A DNA stretch of 64,000 nucleotides from Ramlibacter tataouinensis (GTDB lineage: Bacteria > Pseudomonadota > Gammaproteobacteria > Burkholderiales > Burkholderiaceae_C): contig NZ_CP010951.1 in NCBI RefSeq assembly GCF_001580455.1, positions 3,311,001 to 3,375,000 of the forward strand, read 5' to 3'. Position 1 is the first letter of the stretch. Every line of letters begins with the position of its first letter. Shown one piece after another: positions 33,961-41,801 of the stretch. The notes under the pieces were generated by a model, which was given only the letters and a program-made list of their open reading frames with translations, was not told the DNA's origin and made no database searches. The translations under genes and the position numbers were made by a program.

Positions 33961-34436
33961 GCTCGGCTCCCTGCACGCTTTGCCTTGGCCGGCTCCGCCG
34001 GCCGTTCCATGAACAGCACCCGGGCGAGTTGCTGGCGGTTGGCGACCAGGTCGGCCAGGGTGTAGCGATCGAGCACGGCGTAGAAGGCCGTCACCGCTTC
34101 GCCCAGCACGCCGCGCAAATGGCAGCAGGACACGATGCGGCAATCGCTTTCGCCATCGCCGAAGCATTCCGCCACCCGCACCTCGCCCTCGGTCTGGCGC
34201 ACCACCTGGCCGACGCGGATGCGATCCGGCACCATGCCCAATTCGAGGCCGCCGCCCTTGCCCCGCACGTTCAGCAGCCAGCCTTGCTGGCCCAGGAAGT
34301 GAACGACCTTGACCAGGTGATGTTCGGATACCGCGAAGGCCTGGGCGACCTCGGCGATCGTGACCCGCTGCTCCGGCCGCGCCGCCAGGTAGATCAGCAC
34401 GCGCAGGCTGTAGTCGGTGAATGTGGTGAGCTTCAA
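33957..34436 (-). CDS. nsrR: Rrf2-family Fe-S regulator, NsrR-like
   Basis: This 159-residue regulator has the Rrf2 winged helix at its N-terminus (TDYSLRVLIYLA, then VSEHHLVKVVHFLGQQGWL with normal spacing). The Fe-S ligand region CFGDGESDCRIVSCCHLRG around residue 95 carries the three-Cys pattern of NsrR, the NO-sensing repressor. The start is TTG at 34436, supported by AGGAG five bases upstream; no ATG fits. It lies downstream of the NO reductase and overlaps the next gene by 4 bp. It is expected to bind the palindrome at 37189-37215. The gene symbol is an inference from family and context. Confidence 0.87.
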   Translation of the reverse strand: MKLTTFTDYSLRVLIYLAARPEQRVTIAEVAQAFAVSEHHLVKVVHFLGQQGWLLNVRGKGGGLELGMVPDRIRVGQVVRQTEGEVRVAECFGDGESDCRIVSCCHLRGVLGEAVTAFYAVLDRYTLADLVANRQQLARVLFMERPAEPAKAKRAGSRA

Positions 34437-34447
34437 AAGTTCTCCTG

Positions 34448-34534
34448 GGGCCTGTTCACTATTGTCGATCCGAACGCGATCAAAACCGCGCCAGCCGAGC
34501 TGCGAAGGCAGCGGCGATTGGCGCGGTTTTCATC
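34448..34534. repeat. Second, shorter copy of the 24.4-kb inverted-repeat core
   Basis: The element starts GGGCCTGTTCAC, as the left end of the 24352 element does (GGGCCTGCTCAC), and shares CGAACGCGATCAAAACCGCGCCA (34471-34493). Its complement TGGCGCGGTTTTCATC lies at 34519-34534 with one mismatch. The outer right arm and second inner stem are missing. It sits 11 bp upstream of the TTG start of the Rrf2 gene. Confidence 0.75.
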
Positions 34535-34556
34535 ACATTCCTTTCGCAAGCGATGG

Positions 34557-34582
34557 AAAAAAGGCCGGCTTGCCGCCGGCCC
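34557..34582 (-). terminator. Rho-independent terminator after the NO reductase gene
   Basis: On the minus strand GGGCCGGC and GCCGGCC form a stem around a short loop, followed directly by six T residues. It lies 8 bp past the stop of the NO reductase gene and would separate that transcript from the Rrf2 unit. Confidence 0.8.
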
Positions 34583-34589
34583 TTCGTCA

Positions 34590-36860
34590 TCAGCGTTGCG
34601 CCGGAAGCGCGGCGCCGATGCCGCTCTCCCTGCGGGCGGGACGCAGCAGCCGCCACGCGTACCAGGCCAGGAACAGGGCGCCGATCGTGAATACGACGTC
34701 GCCGGGCACCCGCAGCCACACCAGCGTCTCCATGAGCTTGGAGTGGATGACCTCGGGCGAGCGCGCGTACCACAGGCCCTTGGTGATGCTGGCCCAGGCC
34801 TGGTAGATGCCCGCGGGCAGCAGCGACATGAACACCATCATCGCCAGGCCGATGTTCAGGCTCCAGAAGGCGGGCTTGAGCAGGCCGTCGGCATGCAGGT
34901 GGCGCGCATACAGGCCGCGCAGGCAGAACAGCATCAGGCCGATGCCCAGCATGCCGTAGACCCCGAACAGCGCCGCGTGGCCGTGCGCCGCCGTCATGTT
35001 CAGGCCCTGCACGTAGTAGAGCGAAGCCGGCGGGTTGATCGCGAAGCCCAGCAGGCCGGCGCCGACCGTGTTCCAGAAGCCCACGGCCACGAAGCACAGC
35101 ACGGGCCACTTGTAGGCCGCCAGCCAGGGCGTGCCCTGCGAACGCTGCCAGTTCTGCAGCGCTTCCAGGCCGATCAGCGTCAGCGGCACCACTTCAAGCG
35201 CGGAGAACACGGCGCCGACGGCGATGATCGAAGTGGGCGTGCCGGTCCAGTACAGGTGGTGCAGCGTGCCCAGGATGCCGCCGAACAGGAACACGATGGT
35301 CTCGGCGACGATGGCGCGGTTGGCGCTGGTCGCGCGCACCAGGCCCAGCTTGGTGAAGATCAACGCGATCACGGCGGTGGCGAACACTTCGAAGAAGCCT
35401 TCGACCCACAGGTGCACCAGCCACCAGCGCCAGTATTCGACCATCGCGTAGTGGGTGTGCTGGCCCCAGACCAGCGAGCTGGCGTAGAAGCCGCCGATGC
35501 AGACGGCCGACAGAAACACCATGGCGATCAGGCCTCGGCTTTCCGAGGGCTTGGTCAGCGCCGGCCACAGTGCACGGCCCAGCAGGAAGGCCCAGAACAG
35601 CAGGCCGACGAACAGCAGCACCTGCCAGATGCGGCCCATGCTGGTGAACTCCAGGCCCTGGTTGCCCAGCCAGAAGCTGAAGTCGACGCCGCGATGCTGC
35701 AGCGTACCCAGCCAGCCGGTGGCGGTGGAGCCGACCACGATGGCGATCAGCGCCCAGAACAGCACGTCGACCCCGAGCTTCTGCAGCTTGGGCTCGCGTC
35801 CACCCAGCAGCGGCGCGATGTACAGGCCGGTGGCCAGCCAGGCGGTGGCGATCCAGAAAATACCCACCTGGGTGTGCACGGTGCGGCTCACCACATAGGG
35901 CAGCAGCTCGCCGATCGGCAGGCCGAAGAAGGACTGTCCTTCGACCGCGTAGTGCGCGGTGACGATGCCCATGCCGATCTGCAGCAGCACCAGGCCGATC
36001 ACCGCAAAGAAGTATTTGCGAGTCGCCTTCATGGACGGCGTGGCCGACAGGCCCAGCAGCGGATCGGACTTGAGGGGCTGCAGCGGCGCCTCGTGCTTGC
36101 CGGCGCCGTGCAGCCACAGCAGGGCGGCAATGCCCGCCAGCAGCAGGATGACGCTGACCATGGACCACATGGCCGCCGAGGTGGTCATGGTATTGCCCAC
36201 CAGCGGCTCGTGCGGCCAGTTGCTGGTGTAGGACAGGTCGGTCTCGCCCGGCCGGTCGGTGGCGGCAGACCACGAACTCCAGAAGACGAAGGCCGCCAGC
36301 GCTTCGCGGTCGGCGGCTTCCGGCAGCGTGCCGTCGCGCATGGCGTACTGCTCGCGCAGCTTGGCCAGCGCGGGGGCATCGCCGAACACGCCGTCGTAGT
36401 GCTTGGCCACCGAGGCGATCGCCTGCGCGCGCAGGTCGGACACCGTGACCTTGCCGGTCTTTTCGTCATAGGTGTTGCGGCGCATTTCCTCGCGCACCGA
36501 GGAGTCGATCGCGCCGCGCTCGACAGCGGTCGGCCGGGACGCATCGGCGGCGATGGTCTTGGCGCGCAGTTCCTGCAGCGCGACCGCTTCGCGGTGCAGC
36601 CAGTCGGCGGACCAATCGGGCGCGACGTAGGCGCCGTGGCCCCAGACGCTGCCTTGCTGCTGGCCGCCGGAGGCGAGCCAGACCTGCTGGCCGCGCTGGA
36701 TCTGCTCGCCGGTGAACAGCACCTTGCCGCTCGCAGTGGTGACGGCGCTGGGGATGGGCGGGGCCGACTGGTAGATCTGCCAGCCCAGGAAACCGAGGAC
36801 GCCGAACGACAGCACGAAAATCAATCCGAGCCAGCGCCAGAGCGTGTTGTTACTTCTCAT
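34590..36860 (-). CDS. norZ: Quinol-dependent nitric oxide reductase (qNor)
   Basis: qNor reduces 2 NO to N2O in the inner membrane using quinol electrons. The 756-residue length equals single-subunit qNor: residues ~1-220 are the fused NorC-like extension without a CxxCH haem site (a long loop after the first helix, GWQIYQSAP), and the rest is the haem-copper-oxidase-like NorB core of about 12 helices. The core includes HLWVEGFFEVF and LHHLYWTGTP with metal-binding His and Glu. ATG 36860 (MRSNNTLWR) gives the usual N-terminus; the open frame extends to 36917 but would overlap the upstream DUF2249 gene. It follows that gene in the same operon. Confidence 0.94.
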   Translation of the reverse strand: MRSNNTLWRWLGLIFVLSFGVLGFLGWQIYQSAPPIPSAVTTASGKVLFTGEQIQRGQQVWLASGGQQQGSVWGHGAYVAPDWSADWLHREAVALQELRAKTIAADASRPTAVERGAIDSSVREEMRRNTYDEKTGKVTVSDLRAQAIASVAKHYDGVFGDAPALAKLREQYAMRDGTLPEAADREALAAFVFWSSWSAATDRPGETDLSYTSNWPHEPLVGNTMTTSAAMWSMVSVILLLAGIAALLWLHGAGKHEAPLQPLKSDPLLGLSATPSMKATRKYFFAVIGLVLLQIGMGIVTAHYAVEGQSFFGLPIGELLPYVVSRTVHTQVGIFWIATAWLATGLYIAPLLGGREPKLQKLGVDVLFWALIAIVVGSTATGWLGTLQHRGVDFSFWLGNQGLEFTSMGRIWQVLLFVGLLFWAFLLGRALWPALTKPSESRGLIAMVFLSAVCIGGFYASSLVWGQHTHYAMVEYWRWWLVHLWVEGFFEVFATAVIALIFTKLGLVRATSANRAIVAETIVFLFGGILGTLHHLYWTGTPTSIIAVGAVFSALEVVPLTLIGLEALQNWQRSQGTPWLAAYKWPVLCFVAVGFWNTVGAGLLGFAINPPASLYYVQGLNMTAAHGHAALFGVYGMLGIGLMLFCLRGLYARHLHADGLLKPAFWSLNIGLAMMVFMSLLPAGIYQAWASITKGLWYARSPEVIHSKLMETLVWLRVPGDVVFTIGALFLAWYAWRLLRPARRESGIGAALPAQR

Positions 36861-36895
36861 GATGTGTTTTCCTATGCGATTGGGGCGGATTCCGG

Positions 36896-37171
36896 CTAGC
36901 CACAGGAGCCGCAGCACGAGCCGGCGCCGTGCGCGGCGCGCACGCGCGTGATGGCGACGCGCCAGGTGTCGGGCCCCTCTTCCAGGTAGTCCCAGGCGAA
37001 CTCGCCGGTCATCTGCGCTTCGAACTGGAAGTACAGCGGCTTCGGGTCGTGGTCATTGACCAGTTCCAGCGCCTGGCCGGGCGCGAGCGCGCGGAAGGTG
37101 GAAAAAATCAGCGGATGTCGATCGCGCGGGGCAATGGTGCGGACGTCGATCTGGGATGCGATTTGGGTCAT
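36896..37171 (-). CDS. DUF2249 domain protein with Cys-rich tail
   Basis: This is a 91-residue cytoplasmic protein. The DUF2249 core is visible as IDVRTIAPRDRHPLIFSTF, then LVNDHDPKPLYFQF, ending in WRVAITR. The C-terminus GSCCGSCG has four cysteines that could bind a metal. Such proteins are commonly found beside nitric-oxide and nitrite genes, but their function is unknown. It is the first gene of the NO operon, 35 bp before the NO reductase start, and lies 18 bp downstream of an NsrR-like palindrome. Confidence 0.85.
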   Translation of the reverse strand: MTQIASQIDVRTIAPRDRHPLIFSTFRALAPGQALELVNDHDPKPLYFQFEAQMTGEFAWDYLEEGPDTWRVAITRVRAAHGAGSCCGSCG

Positions 37172-37188
37172 GCGAAAGTCCTCTGGCT

Positions 37189-37215
37189 ATAAGGTGGGCT
37201 AAATATGCACCTTAT
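37189..37215. promoter_or_regulatory. NsrR-like operator upstream of the NO operon
   Basis: ATAAGGTG (37189-37196) and CACCTTAT (37208-37215) are perfect inverted arms around an AT-rich centre. The inner 23 bp fit the 11-1-11 layout of NsrR sites (AAGNTG...CANCTT). The site would overlap the transcription start inferred from TATCAT at 37217-37212 on the minus strand. Confidence 0.6.
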
Positions 37216-37241
37216 GATAGAAAGCCCGGCTTCGCGTTTGC

Positions 37242-37255
37242 TTGACATGGATCAA
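37242..37255. promoter_or_regulatory. FNR/DNR-like box upstream of the NO operon
   Basis: TTGACATGGATCAA matches the FNR/CRP-type consensus TTGAT-N4-ATCAA with one mismatch. Its centre is about 41 bp upstream of the start site predicted from the TATCAT box, the class II activator position, so oxygen- or NO-dependent activation is likely. Confidence 0.6.
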
Positions 37256-37318
37256 GCGCCCCGGTGCGCTTCGCGTCGACGCAACGAGGCCGGCCTGGTC
37301 GCGGGGCCCGGCGTCCGC

Positions 37319-38143
37319 TCAGAGCGAACGCAAGGCGTCCAGGAAGTGCTGGCGGTAGGCCGGGAACTCGTGGATGTCGTTGTGGCGCGCGCCCGCCACG
37401 ACCAGGAGTTGCGTATTGGGCAGGGCGGCGCGCAGCCGCTCGCTGTGGCGCAAGGGAATCAGCTCGTCGCGGTCGCCGTGGTAGAGCAGGATCGGGCCGC
37501 GGATGCCCTGCGCCCGCGACGCCGTTTCCAGCGGGTAGCGCACCATGAATTGCGGCACCACCGGATAGATCTCCGAAGCCAGCTCACGGACGCTGGTGTA
37601 GGGCGTGACCAGCACCGTCAGGTCGGCCGGCCGGCCGGCGGCGCTCAGCTGCGAGGACAGTTCGGCCGCCGGCGCTGTCCCGAGCGAGCGCCCGTAGATC
37701 ACCACCTTGCCGCCGGCATAGCGCGGCGCCACCTCGTCCCAGACCGCGCGCACGTCCGACAGCAGCTGGTCCTCGCTGCGGATGCGGCCGGTGCTCTTGC
37801 CGTAGCCCCGGTAGTCGGGCATCACCAGGTCGTAGTTCGCCTCGCGGTAGAAGTCCGCATTGCTGAACCAGCCGGACAGGTTGCCTGCATTGCCGTGCAG
37901 GTAGAACACCACGCCTTTGGGCCGGGGCAGGCGCAGGTGCAGCACCGACAGCCGCGCCCCGTCGACCGGCACCTCGAATTCCACGACGTCGGGATCGTTG
38001 GCCAGGCGGTAGCCGGCCGGCAGCGGCTCGGGGAAGAACAGCAGCTTCTCCTGGTTCAGCCAGATCCAGGCGATGGGAATCGCCACGGCCAGCGCGATGA
38101 GGACTCCGGTCACGGCAGCTCCCGAAAGCGGTCGTTTCGCCAC
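37319..38143 (-). CDS. Membrane-anchored alpha/beta hydrolase, ABHD13/Bem46-like
   Basis: This protein of about 274 residues has one N-terminal hydrophobic helix (VLIALAVAIPIAWIW) and then an alpha/beta hydrolase domain. The oxyanion segment is FYLHGNAGNLSGW, the nucleophile elbow is IYGRSLGTAPA around residue 125, the acid lies in HGDRDELIPLRH and the base in GARHNDIHE. This pattern is that of the Bem46/ABHD13 group, whose substrates are mostly unknown. The start is uncertain: GTG 38143 or GTG 38158, neither with a clear ribosome binding site. It is divergent from a small gene starting only about 35 bp away. Confidence 0.8.
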   Translation of the reverse strand: MAKRPLSGAAVTGVLIALAVAIPIAWIWLNQEKLLFFPEPLPAGYRLANDPDVVEFEVPVDGARLSVLHLRLPRPKGVVFYLHGNAGNLSGWFSNADFYREANYDLVMPDYRGYGKSTGRIRSEDQLLSDVRAVWDEVAPRYAGGKVVIYGRSLGTAPAAELSSQLSAAGRPADLTVLVTPYTSVRELASEIYPVVPQFMVRYPLETASRAQGIRGPILLYHGDRDELIPLRHSERLRAALPNTQLLVVAGARHNDIHEFPAYRQHFLDALRSL

Positions 38144-38177
38144 GGCACAAGCGTACACGTTGCGCTATCGTGGACGC

Positions 38178-38396
38178 ATGGAACTGCGCGTGGATTGCGA
38201 GCCTGGGCTGGGCGGCGACCCGGAGCCGGCCGTGGTGTGGTTCGGTGCCCGCCGGGTCGAGGTGCTGGCGATCCAGGATCGCTGGTGGGGCCCGGGCCTG
38301 CGCTGGTGGAAGCTCGAAACCGGCGACGGCATGTACATCCTGCGCCGCGAGGAGGGCAGCGGCACCTGGGACCTGGCGGCGGTGGCCAGGAACTAG
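38178..38396 (+). CDS. Small conserved-looking protein, possibly DUF6504-like
   Basis: This is a 72-residue protein from ATG 38178. It contains an aromatic-rich core (VVWFGARRVEVLAIQDRWW, then RWWKLETGDG and MYILRREE) reminiscent of the small DUF6504 family with its W-R-x-R-x-Y-x-V pattern. There is no signal peptide or membrane segment. Function is unknown. It is divergent from the hydrolase and 46 bp upstream of the DUF3297 gene on the same strand. The family match is from memory and weak. Confidence 0.55.
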   Translation: MELRVDCEPGLGGDPEPAVVWFGARRVEVLAIQDRWWGPGLRWWKLETGDGMYILRREEGSGTWDLAAVARN

Positions 38397-38442
38397 GGGC
38401 CAGGGCTCGGGCACCCGTGGCAGTCGGGGCAGAATTCAGGCC

Positions 38443-38691
38443 ATGGAGCCAAGCACCTCTTACCCCCCGCTGCCCGATCGCCTGTCGGCCGACCCGCGCA
38501 GCCCGCACCACGTTGCCGCCGTCTTCGAGCACGACGTCGGCATCCGCTTCAACGGCAAGGAGCGGCACGACGTCGAGGAGTACTGCATCAGCGAAGGCTG
38601 GGTCAAGGTGCCCGCCGGCAAGACGCTGGATCGCAAGGGCCAGCCGCTTCTCATCAAGCTGAAGGGCACCGTCGAGCCGTTTTATCGGTAG
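38443..38691 (+). CDS. DUF3297 family protein
   Basis: This is an 82-residue protein with the strongly conserved family core LPDRLSADPRSPHH, FEHDVGIRFNGKER and EYCISEGWVKVPAGK, ending in GTVEPFYR. The length is normal for the family, which is widespread in proteobacteria and has no known function. It is soluble, with no export signal. The ATG at 38443 gives the usual N-terminus; the frame is open further upstream but those codons overlap the previous gene. Confidence 0.85.
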   Translation: MEPSTSYPPLPDRLSADPRSPHHVAAVFEHDVGIRFNGKERHDVEEYCISEGWVKVPAGKTLDRKGQPLLIKLKGTVEPFYR

Positions 38692-38843
38692 GCCCGCTTG
38701 CGGATGAGCTGTTTTGAGGACTTATCTCCTCGTCGTGTCGCATTCGCGCCAAACCCGGGCCCGCCTTGGATGACCTGATCGGGGGCGGTTTCGTTACATC
38801 GGGATAAACTTGGATTCATTCGCATTACACGAGCTCATTGCGG

Positions 38844-39314
38844 ATGTTCAAACTCTTCCAGAGCACTCCTGATTCGAGCGAGGCTGCCACCGACATCGGC
38901 ACTTCCGGACACTCGGTGGATGAAATCGCGGAGGAACTGCGATCCCTCATCCTCCAGCAGTTGGCGCACGGCGGCATTTCCTCCGGCTGCGTTACCTTGG
39001 AGGTGCACCAGACCGGCACCCTGCGCGATGGGCGTCACGTCTTTGTCGGGATGATGCGCCTGGTGAAGTGGCATCGCAGCTCCGCCGTGCGCCTGCTGCT
39101 CGGGCTTCCGATCCTCGAAAGCAGGCTTCGCCGTGCGCTCAAGGGAACCTGGATGCAGCATGTGAGCCACTTCAGCGGGGTCTGGCTGCACGCCTCCGGG
39201 CAACTGCAGGACTCGTCCGCCATGCAGGACCTGCGGGCCCTGGTCGTGGACATCGAGCGCATGGAAAGCGAGCCGACCACTTCGATGTGGAGCTTGCCGA
39301 CCGAGCTGAAATAG
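38844..39314 (+). CDS. Hypothetical protein
   Basis: This is a 156-residue soluble protein I do not recognise. It has an acidic N-terminal stretch (SVDEIAEELRSLILQQL), a GVTLEVHQTG-like beta segment (seen as CVTLEVHQTGTL) and an arginine-rich middle (LPILESRLRRALKG). ATG 38844 is used; a TTG two codons earlier is possible. It stands alone between the DUF3297 gene and the convergent SPW gene, about 150 bp after the former, and its codon use matches the surroundings, so it is likely a real gene. Confidence 0.6.
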   Translation: MFKLFQSTPDSSEAATDIGTSGHSVDEIAEELRSLILQQLAHGGISSGCVTLEVHQTGTLRDGRHVFVGMMRLVKWHRSSAVRLLLGLPILESRLRRALKGTWMQHVSHFSGVWLHASGQLQDSSAMQDLRALVVDIERMESEPTTSMWSLPTELK

Positions 39315-39395
39315 GGCCAAGCCCTGGCCGCGCGCCGCCAGGCGCTTGCACAAGGGAACCTCTGGACGGGAGCAGGCGCCCCCGCCGTCAGCCAC

Positions 39396-39761
39396 TCAAC
39401 CGGCGGTGCGCCCGTCGCGCAACAGGCCCCAGTCCTTGTCGCTGAACAGCACCCAGACCGCCAGCGCCAGAACCACGACGCCGGTCAGGATCGCGGTGTC
39501 GCGCGCCGCTTGCACATGGGTGAATCCCAACACCCAGGGCGAGACCATCAGCCACAGCCCCAGCGCGGCTTCGGTCCACTCTTCCCATGCCTGCGGCACC
39601 AGGATCGCGCCCATCGCCACCGCGATGAGGGCGATGCCGATCACGACCATGTTGCTCATGGCCGTGGTTTCCCTGGCGAATCCCAGCACCCAGGGACAGG
39701 CGATCAGCCAAGCACCAAGCAGCGCGTTGACCGGATCCTGCCAATGCTTCATCTGCTTCAT
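39396..39761 (-). CDS. SPW repeat membrane protein
   Basis: This 121-residue protein has four membrane segments built from two copies of the SPW repeat: LLGAWLIACPWVLGFA near residue 15 and ALGLWLMVSPWVLGFT near residue 67, each with the W-x-x-x-x-PWVLGF core. Family function is unknown. The ATG at 39761 follows AAAGGAAG at suitable distance. It lies downstream of argG on the same strand but a perfect hairpin separates the two, so it probably has its own promoter in the 146-bp gap. Confidence 0.85.
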   Translation of the reverse strand: MKQMKHWQDPVNALLGAWLIACPWVLGFARETTAMSNMVVIGIALIAVAMGAILVPQAWEEWTEAALGLWLMVSPWVLGFTHVQAARDTAILTGVVVLALAVWVLFSDKDWGLLRDGRTAG

Positions 39762-39853
39762 GTGACTTCCTTTCGCGAATTGCCTTTCGGCACATCTTTG
39801 GACGCGTCAGAGAAAAGTTTGTTCCGCGACATGACTGCACCAAAGGAGTCACC

Positions 39854-39878
39854 CCATCCGGGCGCGTCCCGCCCGGAT
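39854..39878 (-). terminator. Perfect hairpin downstream of argG
   Basis: CATCCGGGCG (39854-39863) and CGCCCGGATG (39869-39878) form a 10-bp perfect stem with a 5-base loop, 30 bp past the argG stop. No T-run follows on the minus strand, so termination is probable but not certain. Confidence 0.45.
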
Positions 39879-39907
39879 GAGCCACAAGGACAAGCTGGGC
39901 GGTGCGG

Positions 39908-41257
39908 TCAGCCCTTGAGGCGCTTGCCGGCGTCGTCGCCCAGCGAGGGCAGCGGCGCATCGCCACCGGAAGTCAGCAGCCCAGCGCGCGAGTACACGCC
40001 CAGCTTGTCGCGCGTGTCGACGATGTCAAGGTTGCGCATGGTCAGCTGCCCGATGCGGTCGCGCGGCGAGAACATCGACTCGCCCTTTTCCATGGTCAGC
40101 CGCTCGGGCTGGTAGGTGAGGTTGGGCGACTCGGTGTTCAGGATCGAGTAGTCGTTGCCGCGGCGCAGCTCCAGCGTGACTTCACCGGTGATCGCGCGCG
40201 CCACCCAGCGCTGCGCCGTCTCGCGCAGCATGATGGCCTGCGGATCGAACCAGCGGCCCTGGTAGAGCAGGCGCCCGAGCCGGCGGCCGTGGTCGCGGTA
40301 CTGCTCGATGGTGTCCTCGTTGTGGATGCCGGTGACCAGGCGCTCGTAGGCGATGAACAGCAGCGCCAGGCCGGGGGCCTCGTAGATGCCGCGGCTCTTG
40401 GCCTCGATGATGCGGTTCTCGATCTGGTCGCTCATGCCCAGGCCGTGGCGGCCGCCAATGGCGTTGGCTTCCAGGATCAGCTCCACCGGCGAGGCGAAGG
40501 TCTTGCCGTTGAGGGCCACGGGCTGGCCCTCCTCGAAGCGCACGGTGACGGTCTCGGCCTTCACCGCGACCTCGTCCTTCCAGAACGCCACGCCCATGAT
40601 CGGATTGACGATCTTGATGCCCGAGTTCAGCTGCTCCAGGTCCTTGGCCTCGTGAGTGGCGCCCAGCATGTTGGAGTCGGTCGAATAGGCCTTCTCCGCC
40701 GACATCTTGTAGGCGAAGCCCGCCTGCTGCATGAACGCCGACATCTCGGCGCGGCCACCCAGTTCGTCGATGAAGGCCTGGTCCAGCCAGGGCTTGTAGA
40801 TCTTCAGCGAGGGGTTGGTCAGCAGGCCGTAGCGGTAGAAGCGCTCGATGTCGTTGCCCTTGAAGGTGCTGCCGTCGCCCCAGATGTGGACGTCGTCCTC
40901 CTTCATCGCGGCCACCAGCATGGTGCCGGTGACGGCGCGTCCCAGCGGCGTGGTGTTGAAGTAGGTCAGGCCGCCCGTCGAGATGTGGAAGGCGCCCGAC
41001 TGCAGCGCCGCGATGCCCTCGTGCGCCAGCTGCAGCCGGCAGTCGACCAGGCGCGCCTTCTCGGCGCCGTACTGCATGGCCTTGCGCGGGATCTCGTCGT
41101 AGTCGGGCTCGTCCGGCTGGCCCAGGTTGGCCGTGTAGGCGTAGGGGATCGCGCCCTTCTTGCGCATCCAGTGCAGGGCCGCGCTGGTGTCCAGGCCGCC
41201 GGAGAAGGCGATGCCGACCTTCTGGCCGGTGGGCAGGTGCTCGAGGATGGTGCTCAT
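39908..41257 (-). CDS. argG: Argininosuccinate synthase
   Basis: The enzyme condenses citrulline and aspartate using ATP in arginine synthesis. The 449-residue length and N-terminus (GQKVGIAFSGGLDTSAAL, with the SGGLDTS P-loop) match the longer class of bacterial ArgG. Further conserved segments are the GDGSTFKGNDIERF region near residue 128 and DTRDKLGVYSRAG near the C-terminus. The ATG at 41257 is 4 bp after the stop of the ppnP gene, so the two are likely cotranscribed. No other arginine gene is nearby. Confidence 0.96.
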   Translation of the reverse strand: MSTILEHLPTGQKVGIAFSGGLDTSAALHWMRKKGAIPYAYTANLGQPDEPDYDEIPRKAMQYGAEKARLVDCRLQLAHEGIAALQSGAFHISTGGLTYFNTTPLGRAVTGTMLVAAMKEDDVHIWGDGSTFKGNDIERFYRYGLLTNPSLKIYKPWLDQAFIDELGGRAEMSAFMQQAGFAYKMSAEKAYSTDSNMLGATHEAKDLEQLNSGIKIVNPIMGVAFWKDEVAVKAETVTVRFEEGQPVALNGKTFASPVELILEANAIGGRHGLGMSDQIENRIIEAKSRGIYEAPGLALLFIAYERLVTGIHNEDTIEQYRDHGRRLGRLLYQGRWFDPQAIMLRETAQRWVARAITGEVTLELRRGNDYSILNTESPNLTYQPERLTMEKGESMFSPRDRIGQLTMRNLDIVDTRDKLGVYSRAGLLTSGGDAPLPSLGDDAGKRLKG

Positions 41258-41261
41258 CGTG

Positions 41262-41576
41262 TCAGCCGAAATGGCAGATGTAGTGGTAGGCCTCGGCCAC
41301 GCGAATGTCGAAGCTCGAGTTGCCAGGGATGGAGAACTTCTCGCCGGGGCCGCTCTTGCGCCACTCGTTCGATCCCGCGAGCTTGTATTCGCAGCCGCCG
41401 CCGACGCATTCCATGACTTCCGGCGCGCCGGTGTTGAAGGTGAGTTCGGCCGGCAGGATGACGCCCACGGACTTCTTCGTGCCGTCAGGAAGCGTGACGG
41501 TGTGGCTCACGCACTTGCCGCCGAAATAGACGTTGGCGGCCGTGTTCACGGCGCCGCTGAGGGTTTGGATCGTCAT
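41262..41576 (-). CDS. ppnP: Pyrimidine/purine nucleoside phosphorylase (DUF1255)
   Basis: This is a 104-residue cupin-fold protein of the PpnP family, which phosphorolyses nucleosides to bases and ribose 1-phosphate. Family anchors are VYFGGKCVSHTV near residue 17, VGVILPAELTFNTG near 38 and the C-terminal FSIPGNSSFDIRV followed by YHYICHFG. The length is typical. ATG 41576 gives the standard N-terminus. It is 4 bp upstream of argG. Confidence 0.92.
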   Translation of the reverse strand: MTIQTLSGAVNTAANVYFGGKCVSHTVTLPDGTKKSVGVILPAELTFNTGAPEVMECVGGGCEYKLAGSNEWRKSGPGEKFSIPGNSSFDIRVAEAYHYICHFG

Positions 41577-41801
41577 GGATGGCGCTGCGCCAGCTGCACA
41601 GCCGTGGAAAGGGAAGGAAGGCGCAATTTTAGCGGGGCGCCTTTCGGCGCCATCCGCACGCGGCCGGCACTGCTCAGCCGAGTAAGCAACGGTGAAGCTC
41701 CGCAATCCGGCGCCACAGGCGCCCCCTGGCGCAGGGGGCCGCCAGATACTTATATTCCATCACCAATTCAGCCCCTTTCATCCGCTTCCGGGAGACACGA
41801 C

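Noticed and set aside
33948..36899. 983-codon plus-strand ORF opposite the NO reductase
   Set aside because: It is a shadow of the qNor and Rrf2 genes; its product is Gln/His/Ala-rich without motifs.
41702..41760. GCCCCCTGGCGCAGGGGGC palindrome upstream of the second tannase gene, considered as another copy of the ligase repeat
   Set aside because: Only the G/C-rich palindrome type is similar; the flanking CTTCGCGTGG and CTTGGGGCGG parts are missing, so I could not support the same family.
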